47,564 nt of DNA from Alphaproteobacteria bacterium. Its GTDB lineage: Bacteria; Pseudomonadota; Alphaproteobacteria; UBA828. The notes below the pieces were generated by a model. That model was not told the DNA's origin. It did no database searches and saw only the letters and a program-made list of their open reading frames with translations. The stretch spans positions 1 to 47,564 of the forward strand of contig JAJDVB010000129.1 of the NCBI GenBank assembly GCA_022826345.1. Direction: 5' to 3'. Both the position numbers and the translations under genes were made by a program. Below, one piece after another: positions 8,750 through 16,829 of the stretch; position 1 is the stretch's first letter, and every line of letters begins with the position of its first letter.

Positions 8750-9787
8750 ATGCTTGTCACCTTGGTTGACGATTCCATCCCATTCAACGGGATGACCCCG
8801 GCATATCAACCCATCGGTGGCGCCGAAAAGGCGTTCGCCAGCTTGCCGGCTGCGCTCGCGCGCCAGGGCCACGTCGTGCGCGCGGTCAACCGCAGCCCCA
8901 ACAGCCTCGGTTTCGAGAACGTGAGCTGGATTCACTGGGAGGGCCGCAAGCCGCCGATCACCGAGGTGCTGATCGCCTTTCGCAAGCCGGCGCTGCTCGA
9001 GTTCACTCGGGCAACCAAGGCGCGCATCCTTTGGGTCACCGGGCCGCCCGACTATCTCCACCGGCCACAGGTTCACGACGTGCTGGACCGCACCAACGCC
9101 AAGCTCGTATTCCTGGGCAATACCCACTCCGAAGCCTACCGGACCCAGGGAGAGAACCTGGTCTACTACCGCTCGATCTCGCCAGGCGTGCGCGAGGAAT
9201 ACCGCAGCAAGACGGAGATGTCGCCGGAGGACCCGCCGACTGCGGTGGTCACGACCCACCCCAAGCACGATCTCGACTGGCTGCTCGATTTGTGGATCGA
9301 GCGGATCCGCCCGCAGGCACCGAACGCCCAGTTGCAGGTCTATTCGGCCGCCTTCAAGCGTGCCGAGACTGCCGGTGACACGCTCGCCGACGATCTCAAG
9401 CCGATTTACGAGAAGGCGCGCGCAGGCGCCGACCACGGGGTGACGATCATGGCCCCGGCCGGCGACCGGGACATGGCGAAGGCCTACGCCAGGGCCCGCG
9501 TGCACCTCTATCCCGGCTCCGAACGCGAGATGTATTGCTCGACGCTGGCGGAATCGCAGGCCGTGGGCCTGCCAGCGGTAGCCCGGCCGGTCGGTTCCGT
9601 GAAAGAACGATTCACCGATCGTCAATCGGGCTTTCTTGCGCCCGACGACGATGCTTTCGTCGAGAACGCGCTGGCCATGTTGAAGGACGACGAGGCCTTC
9701 CAGGCGGCGAGCAAGACCGCCACCCGGAGCGGCCGGGGGCGAAGCTGGGATGCCGCGGCCACCGAGTTCGAAACGCTCTTTCGATGA
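8750..9787 (+). CDS. GT4-type glycosyltransferase
   Basis: 345 residues starting MLVTLVDDSIPFNG at 8750; an upstream in-frame ATG at 8714 lacks support. PIGGAEKAFASLPAALARQG (about 23-42) is the typical donor-lobe opening of GT-B retaining transferases. The C-terminal donor-binding segment YPGSEREMYCSTLAESQAVG has the E-x7-E-like arrangement, followed by PAVARPVGSVKERF. It should transfer a nucleotide-activated sugar to a surface polysaccharide or glycolipid. The double-GT2 gene follows after 55 bases on the same strand, so the two probably act in one pathway. Confidence 0.85.
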   Translation: MLVTLVDDSIPFNGMTPAYQPIGGAEKAFASLPAALARQGHVVRAVNRSPNSLGFENVSWIHWEGRKPPITEVLIAFRKPALLEFTRATKARILWVTGPPDYLHRPQVHDVLDRTNAKLVFLGNTHSEAYRTQGENLVYYRSISPGVREEYRSKTEMSPEDPPTAVVTTHPKHDLDWLLDLWIERIRPQAPNAQLQVYSAAFKRAETAGDTLADDLKPIYEKARAGADHGVTIMAPAGDRDMAKAYARARVHLYPGSEREMYCSTLAESQAVGLPAVARPVGSVKERFTDRQSGFLAPDDDAFVENALAMLKDDEAFQAASKTATRSGRGRSWDAAATEFETLFR

Positions 9788-9793
9788 AGAGTT

Positions 9794-9816
9794 CCTTCAT
9801 CGCCGCGACATGAAGG
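9794..9816 (+). repeat. Small intercistronic hairpin
   Basis: CCTTCAT and ATGAAGG form a perfect 7-bp stem around a 9-base loop between the two glycosyltransferase genes. There is no T-run, so it could be an mRNA-processing or stability element, or chance. Confidence 0.3.
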
Positions 9817-9842
9817 GGTGACGCGGACCTTTAGAAGCGTTG

Positions 9843-11576
9843 ATGGCCCGTTCGGACCACGCCGTGGCATTCGTGGTGCCGGTCTACAACAAGGCGCGCT
9901 GGCTGCCGCGCGTTCTGGAGCAGATCGCCACGCAGCGGGGGAGCTTCGCCCGCGAATACATCTTCGTCGATGACGGCAGCACCGACGGGTCGCTGTCGGT
10001 CCTGAAGCGCCATACCGCGGGCTGGCGCAACGTCACGATCGTCGAACAGGCGAACCACGGGCCGGCACACGCCACGAACCAGGGCATCGAGCGGGCGACG
10101 GCCCCATTCATCAAGCTCTGCGACGCCGACGACCTCTTGGCCGACGATGCGACGGCGGTCTTACTGGACGCTCTGCGCCGGGACGAGAGGCCGGTTCTCG
10201 CCTACGGCGGTGGCGAGGACTTCGATGACGAGGCGGATATCGTCCTGAACGCCCCAATCGCGGGCGCCCCTGCCGCCGTCATCGCGAAGCCGCTCGGGCC
10301 GGCGCTGAGGCACAAATTCTTCGGGCCGGCCCAGTGCCTCGTTCGGACCGCTGCGGCCCGAGACTGCGGCGGCTGCGACGAGCGCATTCCCTTCGCCCAG
10401 GACTACACGCTGGCGCTCAGGCTGGCAGGGCAGGGGCCGTTCCTCCGCGTGGGGGCCACGGTCGCGTTCTTTCCGCGCGATGTGCCGGGCCGGCTAAGTG
10501 CGGACACACCCCGTGAGTTACGCGATTCGACGACCGCCCTCGCGCGTTTTGTCGAGGACCGGCCGGGGCTCCCGTGGCGTCACAAGCAGTTCGCGTGCCG
10601 GCGGGCCGCAGGCCGGTGCCGCCGCTTTGCCGCCCGCAGCGGGGCAGGCGCAGGTTCGCTGCGGCGCGGGAATGCACTCTACTGGCGGAGCCGCCTGCCG
10701 ATCCTTCGCGACCACGCCGTGTTCATCGAGCGCTGTGCCGAGGTCATCGCAACGAGCACGCGCGCGTCGGGGCCATCGGCGCGCCCACGCCTCTCGGCCC
10801 TGGTGGTCGCGCGCAACGAGGAAGGTCAGCTCGCGGACTGCCTGGAGACGTTGCGCTTCGCCGACGAGATCGTTGTGGTGCTCGACCGCTGCACCGACGG
10901 CTCGCGCGCGATCGCCGAGCGCTACAGCCGGACGATCGTCGAGGGCGCCTGGCCGCTCGAAGGGCCGCGCCGCCATGTCGGCATTGATGCCTGCACGGGG
11001 GACTGGATTCTGGAGGTGGATGCCGACGAGCGCGTCCCCGAGACGCTCGCACGCGAGATCCGCGAGACCATTCGCGATGCGGCGCCGGGCTACTTCATGG
11101 TTCCGTTCGAGAACTTCGTCGGCGAGCGGCTGGTGCGCCACGGCTGGTGCGGCGTGTGGGGGGTTACGAAGACGGCGCGCCTCTTCACCCCCGGCGCCAA
11201 GCAATGGGGCGATCAGCGCATCCACCCGCGGGTCGCCCTGCAAGGACCGGAGCGGCGCCTGAAGGCGGCCATGCATCATTATGTCGACCGCGACCTGGCC
11301 GACATGGTGGAGCGGCTGCAGCGCTACACCGACGCGCACGCTGCTGATCTGCGCGAGTCCGACGCGCCCTTGCCGCCGTTGATCTGGACGCTCCGCCGCG
11401 CGCTCTCGCGCTTCCTGAAATGCTATGTGAGCCGGCGCGGCTACCGAGAGGGACGATTGGGAGTCGTCATCGCGCTCATGGCCGCGCTCTACCCGCTGCT
11501 CTCGCACCTCAAGGCCGAGCTGGGCGGGCGGTTCGCCGAGGAGCGGGCTCCTCCCGCCGGCCAAGGTCCTACATGA
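9843..11576 (+). CDS. Fused protein with two GT2 glycosyltransferase domains
   Basis: 577 residues from ATG 9843. Domain 1 (about 8-235) has VVPVYNKARWLPRVLEQI, FVDDGSTDGS and the metal motif LCDADD. Domain 2 (about 315-550) has SALVVARNEEGQLADCLETL, VVLDRCTDGS and the metal motif VDADE, resembling WaaE/KdtX-type lipopolysaccharide-core transferases, with a hydrophobic segment (LGVVIALMAALYPLL) near residues 540-555. The linker (about 245-310) is Arg/Ala-rich. Two distinct GT2 modules in one chain suggest two successive sugar transfers onto the same acceptor. The 3' end overlaps the convergent RraA-like gene by 8 bases. Confidence 0.85.
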   Translation: MARSDHAVAFVVPVYNKARWLPRVLEQIATQRGSFAREYIFVDDGSTDGSLSVLKRHTAGWRNVTIVEQANHGPAHATNQGIERATAPFIKLCDADDLLADDATAVLLDALRRDERPVLAYGGGEDFDDEADIVLNAPIAGAPAAVIAKPLGPALRHKFFGPAQCLVRTAAARDCGGCDERIPFAQDYTLALRLAGQGPFLRVGATVAFFPRDVPGRLSADTPRELRDSTTALARFVEDRPGLPWRHKQFACRRAAGRCRRFAARSGAGAGSLRRGNALYWRSRLPILRDHAVFIERCAEVIATSTRASGPSARPRLSALVVARNEEGQLADCLETLRFADEIVVVLDRCTDGSRAIAERYSRTIVEGAWPLEGPRRHVGIDACTGDWILEVDADERVPETLAREIRETIRDAAPGYFMVPFENFVGERLVRHGWCGVWGVTKTARLFTPGAKQWGDQRIHPRVALQGPERRLKAAMHHYVDRDLADMVERLQRYTDAHAADLRESDAPLPPLIWTLRRALSRFLKCYVSRRGYREGRLGVVIALMAALYPLLSHLKAELGGRFAEERAPPAGQGPT

Positions 11577-12225
11577 CGCCGTACTTCTCCCAGGCCTCGG
11601 TGGTGGACAGGCCGGCCTCGATCTCCTGAGCGATGACGTTTTCGATGCGGCGCTTTTCCAGCGCCTTCTCCACGCATTCGGCTGCGACGTCGCTCGGGAC
11701 CACGAGCACGCCGTCGTCGTCACCCACGATCAGGTCTCCGGGCCGGACGGCGACTTCGGCGATGCGAACGGGCTCCCGATAGGCGACCACGCGGCCCCGG
11801 CCGCGCTGGTCCTGCGCGTAGGAGCCGCGCGCGAACACCGGCAGCGTCATGGCACGGATCTCCCGCGTATCGCGCATGTAACCGTCGAGCACGGCGCCCG
11901 CCGCGCCCTGCGCCAGCGCGCGCGTGGTCATCAGCTCGCCCCAGAGCGCGAAAGGCGGCGCGCCGGCGGCGGCGACGTAGACCTCGTCCTTGCCGAGGGA
12001 GTCGAGGGCCTCGAACATCAGGCCGAAGCTGTGATCGTCGGGCGTCGCCGCGATCTCCAACAGCGGCATCGCCCGGCCGACCAGCGCGGTGCCGGGCATG
12101 GTCGAGCAGATTTCGGGCGGGAGGAACTGATGGCGGCGGCCGAGAGTGTCCAGCACGTCCCCCAATTGCGCGGTGGAAAGCTCGGCACGGACCTTTGCGA
12201 GAAGCGTGTCGGGAACCTGGGTCAT
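11569..12225 (-). CDS. RraA/HMG-aldolase-like protein
   Basis: 218 residues with the RraA-family core: GAAGAVLDGYMRDTREI (about 107-123, carrying the Arg-Asp pair that binds metal and substrate in class II HMG/CHA aldolases), PVFARGSY, EPVRIAEVAVRPGD and DDDGVLVVP. Members are either RNase E inhibitors or pyruvate-forming 4-hydroxy-4-methyl-2-oxoglutarate-type aldolases. Operon membership with a beta-hydroxyacid dehydrogenase and a FAD dehydrogenase argues for a catabolic aldolase or decarboxylase. A GGAGGAAG ribosome site precedes ATG 12225, and the upstream gene's stop overlaps the start by 4 bases. Confidence 0.88.
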   Translation of the reverse strand: MTQVPDTLLAKVRAELSTAQLGDVLDTLGRRHQFLPPEICSTMPGTALVGRAMPLLEIAATPDDHSFGLMFEALDSLGKDEVYVAAAGAPPFALWGELMTTRALAQGAAGAVLDGYMRDTREIRAMTLPVFARGSYAQDQRGRGRVVAYREPVRIAEVAVRPGDLIVGDDDGVLVVPSDVAAECVEKALEKRRIENVIAQEIEAGLSTTEAWEKYGVM

Positions 12226-13133
12226 GGTGTGTCTTCCTCCGGCTTGGGCGAACGCGTGCGGTCGATCAGGGTCGCGATGACGGGATGGTAGCGCGCGCCG
12301 AGCCCGCGCTCGATGGCTTCGGCGAACAGCGCCTTGACCAGCGCCGCCCCCTCGGCGTCGATACCTGATTCCGACGCCAGTTCAAGGGCGTAGTCGAGGT
12401 CCTTCAGCGCATAGGTGACGGGGAACGCACCCTCGGGGAAGCGCCCGTCCAGCATCGCCTTCATGCCGTGATTGCGCAGCGCGAAGCTGTCACCCGAGCT
12501 GCGGCCCACAGCCTCCAGGAACGTCTGCGGCTCGATCCCCTGACGGCGCGCGATCGCGAGCCCCTCGGCAAGTGCCCGGACATTCTGGAAGAGGATCATG
12601 TTGTTCAGGATTTTCACCGCCTGCCCGCTGCCGGCCGGGCCGCAATGGGTCACGTCCTGAGCGATGTGGGCGAGAAGCGGGCGCAAACGCTCCACCAGCG
12701 CAGCATCGCCGCCCACCATGATGCTGAGCGTGCCGTCGATGGCGGCCTGGCGTGTGCGCGCGATCGGCGCATCGGCAAAGGCGATGCCGCGTGCGGCGAA
12801 GGCGCCTTCGAGTTCGTGGGCGAGCGCGGGTGGTGCCGTGCTCGTGTCGACCACGGTGCGCCCGGCGCCGACGTGCTCGATCAGGCCGCCATCGCCGAGG
12901 CACACAGCCCGCACCTCGCGGCCCGAGGGGAGCGATAGGAAGACCAGATCGGATGCCTCGGCGAGCGCCGCGATGGAGGGCGCGATTCCCGCTCCATCGG
13001 CGGCCAGCCGCTCCAGCGGTGCCGGTTCAAGGTCGTAGGCGGTGACCGGCCCGTCGTGCTTGCGCACGAGGTTGCGGCACATGGGCTCGCCCATGACGCC
13101 GGTGCCGATGAAGCCGACGCGGATGCCGCTCAC
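12222..13133 (-). CDS. NAD(P)-dependent beta-hydroxyacid dehydrogenase (3-hydroxyisobutyrate dehydrogenase family)
   Basis: 303 residues. The N-terminal Rossmann motif is VGFIGTGVMGEPMCRNLVRK (about 6-25). The substrate-binding region has DAPIARTRQAAIDGTLSIMV (normally DAPVSGG; here the Ser-Gly-Gly is replaced by ARTRQ). The catalytic lysine is in GSGQAVKILNNM (about 168-179). Related enzymes oxidise 3-hydroxyisobutyrate, tartronate semialdehyde or glycerate-like acids. The altered loop suggests a different substrate. The start is GTG at 13133, in a GTGA overlap with the upstream dehydrogenase stop, with GGAGG about 10 bases upstream. It is translationally coupled to both neighbours. Confidence 0.9.
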   Translation of the reverse strand: MSGIRVGFIGTGVMGEPMCRNLVRKHDGPVTAYDLEPAPLERLAADGAGIAPSIAALAEASDLVFLSLPSGREVRAVCLGDGGLIEHVGAGRTVVDTSTAPPALAHELEGAFAARGIAFADAPIARTRQAAIDGTLSIMVGGDAALVERLRPLLAHIAQDVTHCGPAGSGQAVKILNNMILFQNVRALAEGLAIARRQGIEPQTFLEAVGRSSGDSFALRNHGMKAMLDGRFPEGAFPVTYALKDLDYALELASESGIDAEGAALVKALFAEAIERGLGARYHPVIATLIDRTRSPKPEEDTP

Positions 13134-14635
13134 TGGTCGCGGTCCTCCGTTGCGAACTGGGCGGCACCGGCACCGGCGAGGCGACCGAAGACCGCGCCAG
13201 AGACCAGGCCCGTGCCGCCCGGATAGTTGCCGTAGAAGAGCCCGCCGACCAGCTCGCCCGCCGCGTAGAGGCCGGGGATCGGCGTGCCGGAGACCGCCTG
13301 TACCCGGGCGCTAGGGTCGATCGCGAGCCCGCCGAAGGTGAAGGTGATGCCGCAGGTGACGGCGTAGGCCTCGAAGGGCGGAGTCTCGATCCGGTTGGCC
13401 CAGTTGGACTTGGGCGGCGCGATACCGCGGGTGCTGCGGCCGTCCTTCACGGTGGGGTCGAAGGGCACCTCGGTCGTCACGGCGTCGTTGTACGCCCGCA
13501 CGGTCGCGAGGAAGCGCGCGCCGTCGATGCCCTCCATGCGCGCCGCAAGCCCCTCCAGCGTGTTGGCCTTCGCCTTGGTCACTTGCCGGATGCGGTACTC
13601 GTCGCGCAGCAGGTGGGTCACCTGCGCGTCGAACACCTGCCATGCGACTTGACCGGGCTGCTCCAGCACCCGGCGGCCGTAGGCTGCGTAGGTGTAGTTC
13701 CGGAAGTCGGCGCCCTCGTCGATGAAGCGCTCGCCCGCCGCGTTGACGATGATCGAGAACGGGTAGCTGTGCTTCTGAAAGCCGTCGCCCACGGCGAGGT
13801 CGCCGAACTCCGGCGCGTTCCGGTCCCAGGCCACCGCGTGGCAGCCCGACCAGTTGCCGGCCGGCATGGCGCCGGCGTCCAGCGCCATGCGGATGCCGTC
13901 GCCCTGGTTGAAGCGGGTTCCGCGCACTTTGGCCAAGTCCCAGCCGGGGCCGAGATAGCGCGCCCGCCACGCGGCATTGGCCTCGAAGCCGCCGCAGGCA
14001 AGCACCACGGCCCGTGCACGGACGTCTGTCGTGCGCTCGCCGATGCGCGCCGTCACGCCGTGCACGCCCGAGTCATCGGTGAGCAGGGAGAGCCCTGGGG
14101 CCTGGTAGTGGACGGTGATGCCCGCCTTCTCTGCGGCCCTATAGAGCGCTTGGACGAGGCCCGGCCCGCCGCCCCAGGCCTCGACGGCGAGCCCACCCCA
14201 GAAGCGAAAGCGCCCGTCCTCCCGCTTGAATGCCTGGCGGCCGTAGCTCGGCTGAAAGCGCACGCCCTTCTCGCGCAGCCAGACGAGCGTGGCGTGGCTG
14301 CGGGTGACGAGCTGCTCCACGAGGTCGGGGTCGGCGCGGTACTGGGTGAGCCGCGCCATGTCGTCGTAGTAGTCGGCCTCGGTGTAGGCGCCGAAATCGG
14401 TCTCCGCCAGTTCGCGCTCCGAGAGGTCGGGCATCAGCGCGCGGAGCGAATCGGGGCCGTCGAAGACCACCCGCATGGCGCCGGCCGTGTAGGTGCTGTT
14501 GCCGCCCCTTTCGGCCTCCGGCGCGGCCTCCAGCAGCCGCACGCGTGCGCCGGCTTCCGCCGCGGCGAGCGCCGCCGTGAGCGCGGCGTTGCCGCCGCCC
14601 ACGACCACGACATCGGCCGAGAGAGCCTCGGTCAT
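13130..14635 (-). CDS. FAD-dependent dehydrogenase, TcuA/fumarate-reductase flavoprotein family
   Basis: 501 residues. The N-terminal dinucleotide motif is VVVVGGGNAALTAALAAAEAG (about 9-29), followed by RGGNSTYTAGAMRV, the covalent-independent FAD region typical of tricarballylate dehydrogenase TcuA. CGITFTFGGLAIDPSARV and GLYAAGELVGGLFYGNYPGG (about 455-475) are the C-terminal FAD-binding landmarks. Members oxidise or reduce C-C bonds of di- and tricarboxylates. No TcuB-like Fe-S/heme partner adjoins, so the electron acceptor is unknown. It is the first gene of a three-gene overlapping operon; a GCAGGAGCGAG site precedes ATG 14635. It diverges from the OYE-family gene. Confidence 0.88.
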   Translation of the reverse strand: MTEALSADVVVVGGGNAALTAALAAAEAGARVRLLEAAPEAERGGNSTYTAGAMRVVFDGPDSLRALMPDLSERELAETDFGAYTEADYYDDMARLTQYRADPDLVEQLVTRSHATLVWLREKGVRFQPSYGRQAFKREDGRFRFWGGLAVEAWGGGPGLVQALYRAAEKAGITVHYQAPGLSLLTDDSGVHGVTARIGERTTDVRARAVVLACGGFEANAAWRARYLGPGWDLAKVRGTRFNQGDGIRMALDAGAMPAGNWSGCHAVAWDRNAPEFGDLAVGDGFQKHSYPFSIIVNAAGERFIDEGADFRNYTYAAYGRRVLEQPGQVAWQVFDAQVTHLLRDEYRIRQVTKAKANTLEGLAARMEGIDGARFLATVRAYNDAVTTEVPFDPTVKDGRSTRGIAPPKSNWANRIETPPFEAYAVTCGITFTFGGLAIDPSARVQAVSGTPIPGLYAAGELVGGLFYGNYPGGTGLVSGAVFGRLAGAGAAQFATEDRDQ

Positions 14636-14744
14636 CTCGCTCCTGCCGTCCTGCGTTTCCTGCCGCGTCTGTCGTCTGGTGCGGTGTGAGCCCTTCTCGG
14701 GGCGACAGTGTACGATACCGGCGACCGATCTCAGGAGGGGACGA

Positions 14745-16796
14745 ATGAGCGCAGCCGCAGTAGAGGGGAATCAATCCGCGTCCGAGCTTCGCCTGGTGTG
14801 GGAGCCGCTGGAGATCGGCTCCACGCGCGTGAAGAACCGGATCATGATGACCGCCCAGACCACGCTCTACGGCAAGGACAACATCCTCAGCGACCGGCAC
14901 ATCGAGTTCTTCCGGGAGCGCGCGAAGGGGGGCGCGGCGCTCTTCATCACCGAGCAGCAGGCCGGCCACCGCACCGCCAAGGGGTCGTTCGTGAATGGCT
15001 GCACAGCCTGGGAGAAGCGCGCCATCCCTCAATACGCCAAGCTCGCCGATGCGGTGCACGAGCACGGCGCGCGGCAGTTCATCCAGCTCTTCGGTTGCGG
15101 TGTGCACGACAAGGGCACGACGATCATGGACGAGTGGCACCCGCTCTGGGGTGTCTCCAAGCTGCCTTCGATCGTGCACCACGAAATTCCTATGGTCATG
15201 GAGCAGGAGCACATCGACGACATCGTCAGGGAGTTCGGTGAGGCGGCGCTCAACGTGAAGGTCGCGGGCTGCGACGGCGTGGAGCTGCACGCCGCGCACA
15301 GCTACCTGCTCGGTCAGTTCCTGAGCCCGGTTTACAACGACCGAACGGACCGCTACGGCGGCTCGGTGCGCAAGCGCTGCCAGATTCTGCTCGAGATTGG
15401 TGAGTCCGTCCGCGCGCAGGTCGGCGGCGGGTTCACGGTCGGCGTCCGGCTCTCCTTTGACGAGTTCCTGGGCGAGGCCGGAATCACGCCGGACCAGGCC
15501 GAGGAGCAGCTGGAGATTCTCTCGACCAGCGGCCTCTTCGACTTCTTCAACATCTCCGGCGGCGGCTACTACACGCTGCACCACGCCGTCGCGCCGATGG
15601 ATGTGAAGAACGGCTTCATGCTCCCCTTCGCGAAGCGGGCCAAGGCCGTGGTGGGCAACCGGGCCAAGGTCTTCGTCGTCGGCCGGATCATCGACCTGCA
15701 CCAGGCTGAGCAGGCGATCGCCGAGGGCACCACCGACATGGTTGCCATGACCCGCGCGCAGATGGCCGAGCCGCACCTGGTGAAGAAGACCCGCGAGGGC
15801 CGCCAGAAGGAAATCCGCCGCTGCATGGGCGCCAACGAGTGCGTCGCGCGCCTTTTCGATAACCGGCCGGTCACCTGCGCGGTCAACCCGAGCGTCGGCC
15901 GCGAGGCGCGGTGGGGCAGCGGCACGCTGCAGCCGGTGGCGCCGGAAGAGGCGAAAAGTATTCTCGTCGTGGGTGGTGGCATCGCTGGGATGAAGACCGC
16001 CGCGGTCGCGGGGAGCCGCGGCCATCGGGTCACGCTGCTGGAGCGCGAGGAGCGCCTCGGCGGCCACCTGAACCAGTTGATGGCGCTGCCGACGCGCAAG
16101 GAATGGGGCATCGCCATCGACAATCTGGTCCGCGCGATGGAGGTGGCGAGCGTGGAGGTCAGACTCGGCGAAGAGGCGACGCCTGAGCTAATCGAGCGGG
16201 AAAAGCCCGACGCCGTGGTCGTCGCCACCGGGGCGCGTTGGGACCGCGACGGCCGCAGCCAGTTTCGCCCGGGCCAAGCGCGCCTCGCGGGAACGGAACA
16301 GGAGAACGTCATCGACGTCGGCACGGCGACCGAGCGCGCGCTGGCGGACGCAAGCGCGCTCGGGCAGCGGGTCGTAATCCTGGAGGAGACCGGCTTCTAC
16401 CTGCCGCTTGGGCTCGCCGAGATTCTGGCGACAAGTGGCGCCCATGTGGAGATCGTCACGCCGCGGGCCATGGTGGGCGAGGACGTCATGCGCACCCTCG
16501 ATCTCCTGTTCGTGATGCCGCGTCTGGAAGGGGCCGGCGTGGTGTGCAGCACCCACACGAACGTGGACAAGATCGAAGGCGATGCGGTGCAGGTCCGTTC
16601 GGTCTGGGGCGGGCAGCCCCGCGTGATCGAAGGGGTGGACACCGTCGTGATTTCGATGCTCCGCTCGCCCGACGACGCGCTTTATCGGGCGCTCGAGGGC
16701 CGCGTTGCCGCGCTGCACCGGGTCGGTGACGTGCTCGCGCCGCGCCGTCCGGTTCAGCTCATGTACGAGGGCGAAGAGCTCGGCCGCGCGCTCTGA
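14745..16796 (+). CDS. NADH:flavin oxidoreductase, old-yellow-enzyme/2,4-dienoyl-CoA reductase-like, with altered Fe-S motif
   Basis: 683 residues from ATG 14745, with an AGGAGGGG site at 14732. The FMN barrel (1-350) contains DGVELHAAHSYLLGQFLSP and NDRTDRYGGSVRKR. The cluster motif reads Cys360-x2-Ala363-x2-Cys366-x11-Cys378, so the second of four usual cysteines is Ala. The FAD/NAD half (about 400-683) has ILVVGGGIAGMKTAAVAGSR. Relatives include DadH-like dienoyl-CoA reductase, dimethylamine dehydrogenase and N-methylproline/betaine demethylases; I recall some of the latter also having a C-x-G-A form. It diverges from the TcuA-like operon across about 110 bases and may act in the same degradation route. 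Confidence 0.9.
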   Translation: MSAAAVEGNQSASELRLVWEPLEIGSTRVKNRIMMTAQTTLYGKDNILSDRHIEFFRERAKGGAALFITEQQAGHRTAKGSFVNGCTAWEKRAIPQYAKLADAVHEHGARQFIQLFGCGVHDKGTTIMDEWHPLWGVSKLPSIVHHEIPMVMEQEHIDDIVREFGEAALNVKVAGCDGVELHAAHSYLLGQFLSPVYNDRTDRYGGSVRKRCQILLEIGESVRAQVGGGFTVGVRLSFDEFLGEAGITPDQAEEQLEILSTSGLFDFFNISGGGYYTLHHAVAPMDVKNGFMLPFAKRAKAVVGNRAKVFVVGRIIDLHQAEQAIAEGTTDMVAMTRAQMAEPHLVKKTREGRQKEIRRCMGANECVARLFDNRPVTCAVNPSVGREARWGSGTLQPVAPEEAKSILVVGGGIAGMKTAAVAGSRGHRVTLLEREERLGGHLNQLMALPTRKEWGIAIDNLVRAMEVASVEVRLGEEATPELIEREKPDAVVVATGARWDRDGRSQFRPGQARLAGTEQENVIDVGTATERALADASALGQRVVILEETGFYLPLGLAEILATSGAHVEIVTPRAMVGEDVMRTLDLLFVMPRLEGAGVVCSTHTNVDKIEGDAVQVRSVWGGQPRVIEGVDTVVISMLRSPDDALYRALEGRVAALHRVGDVLAPRRPVQLMYEGEELGRAL

Positions 16797-16829
16797 CCCG
16801 TTGAAGGCGGAAGAAACCCTCCCGCTGCG

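Noticed and set aside
14139..16067. A 642-codon open frame antisense to the OYE-family gene
   Set aside because: It is Arg/His/Leu-rich with no domain and lies opposite a gene with clear motifs; high GC content creates such frames.
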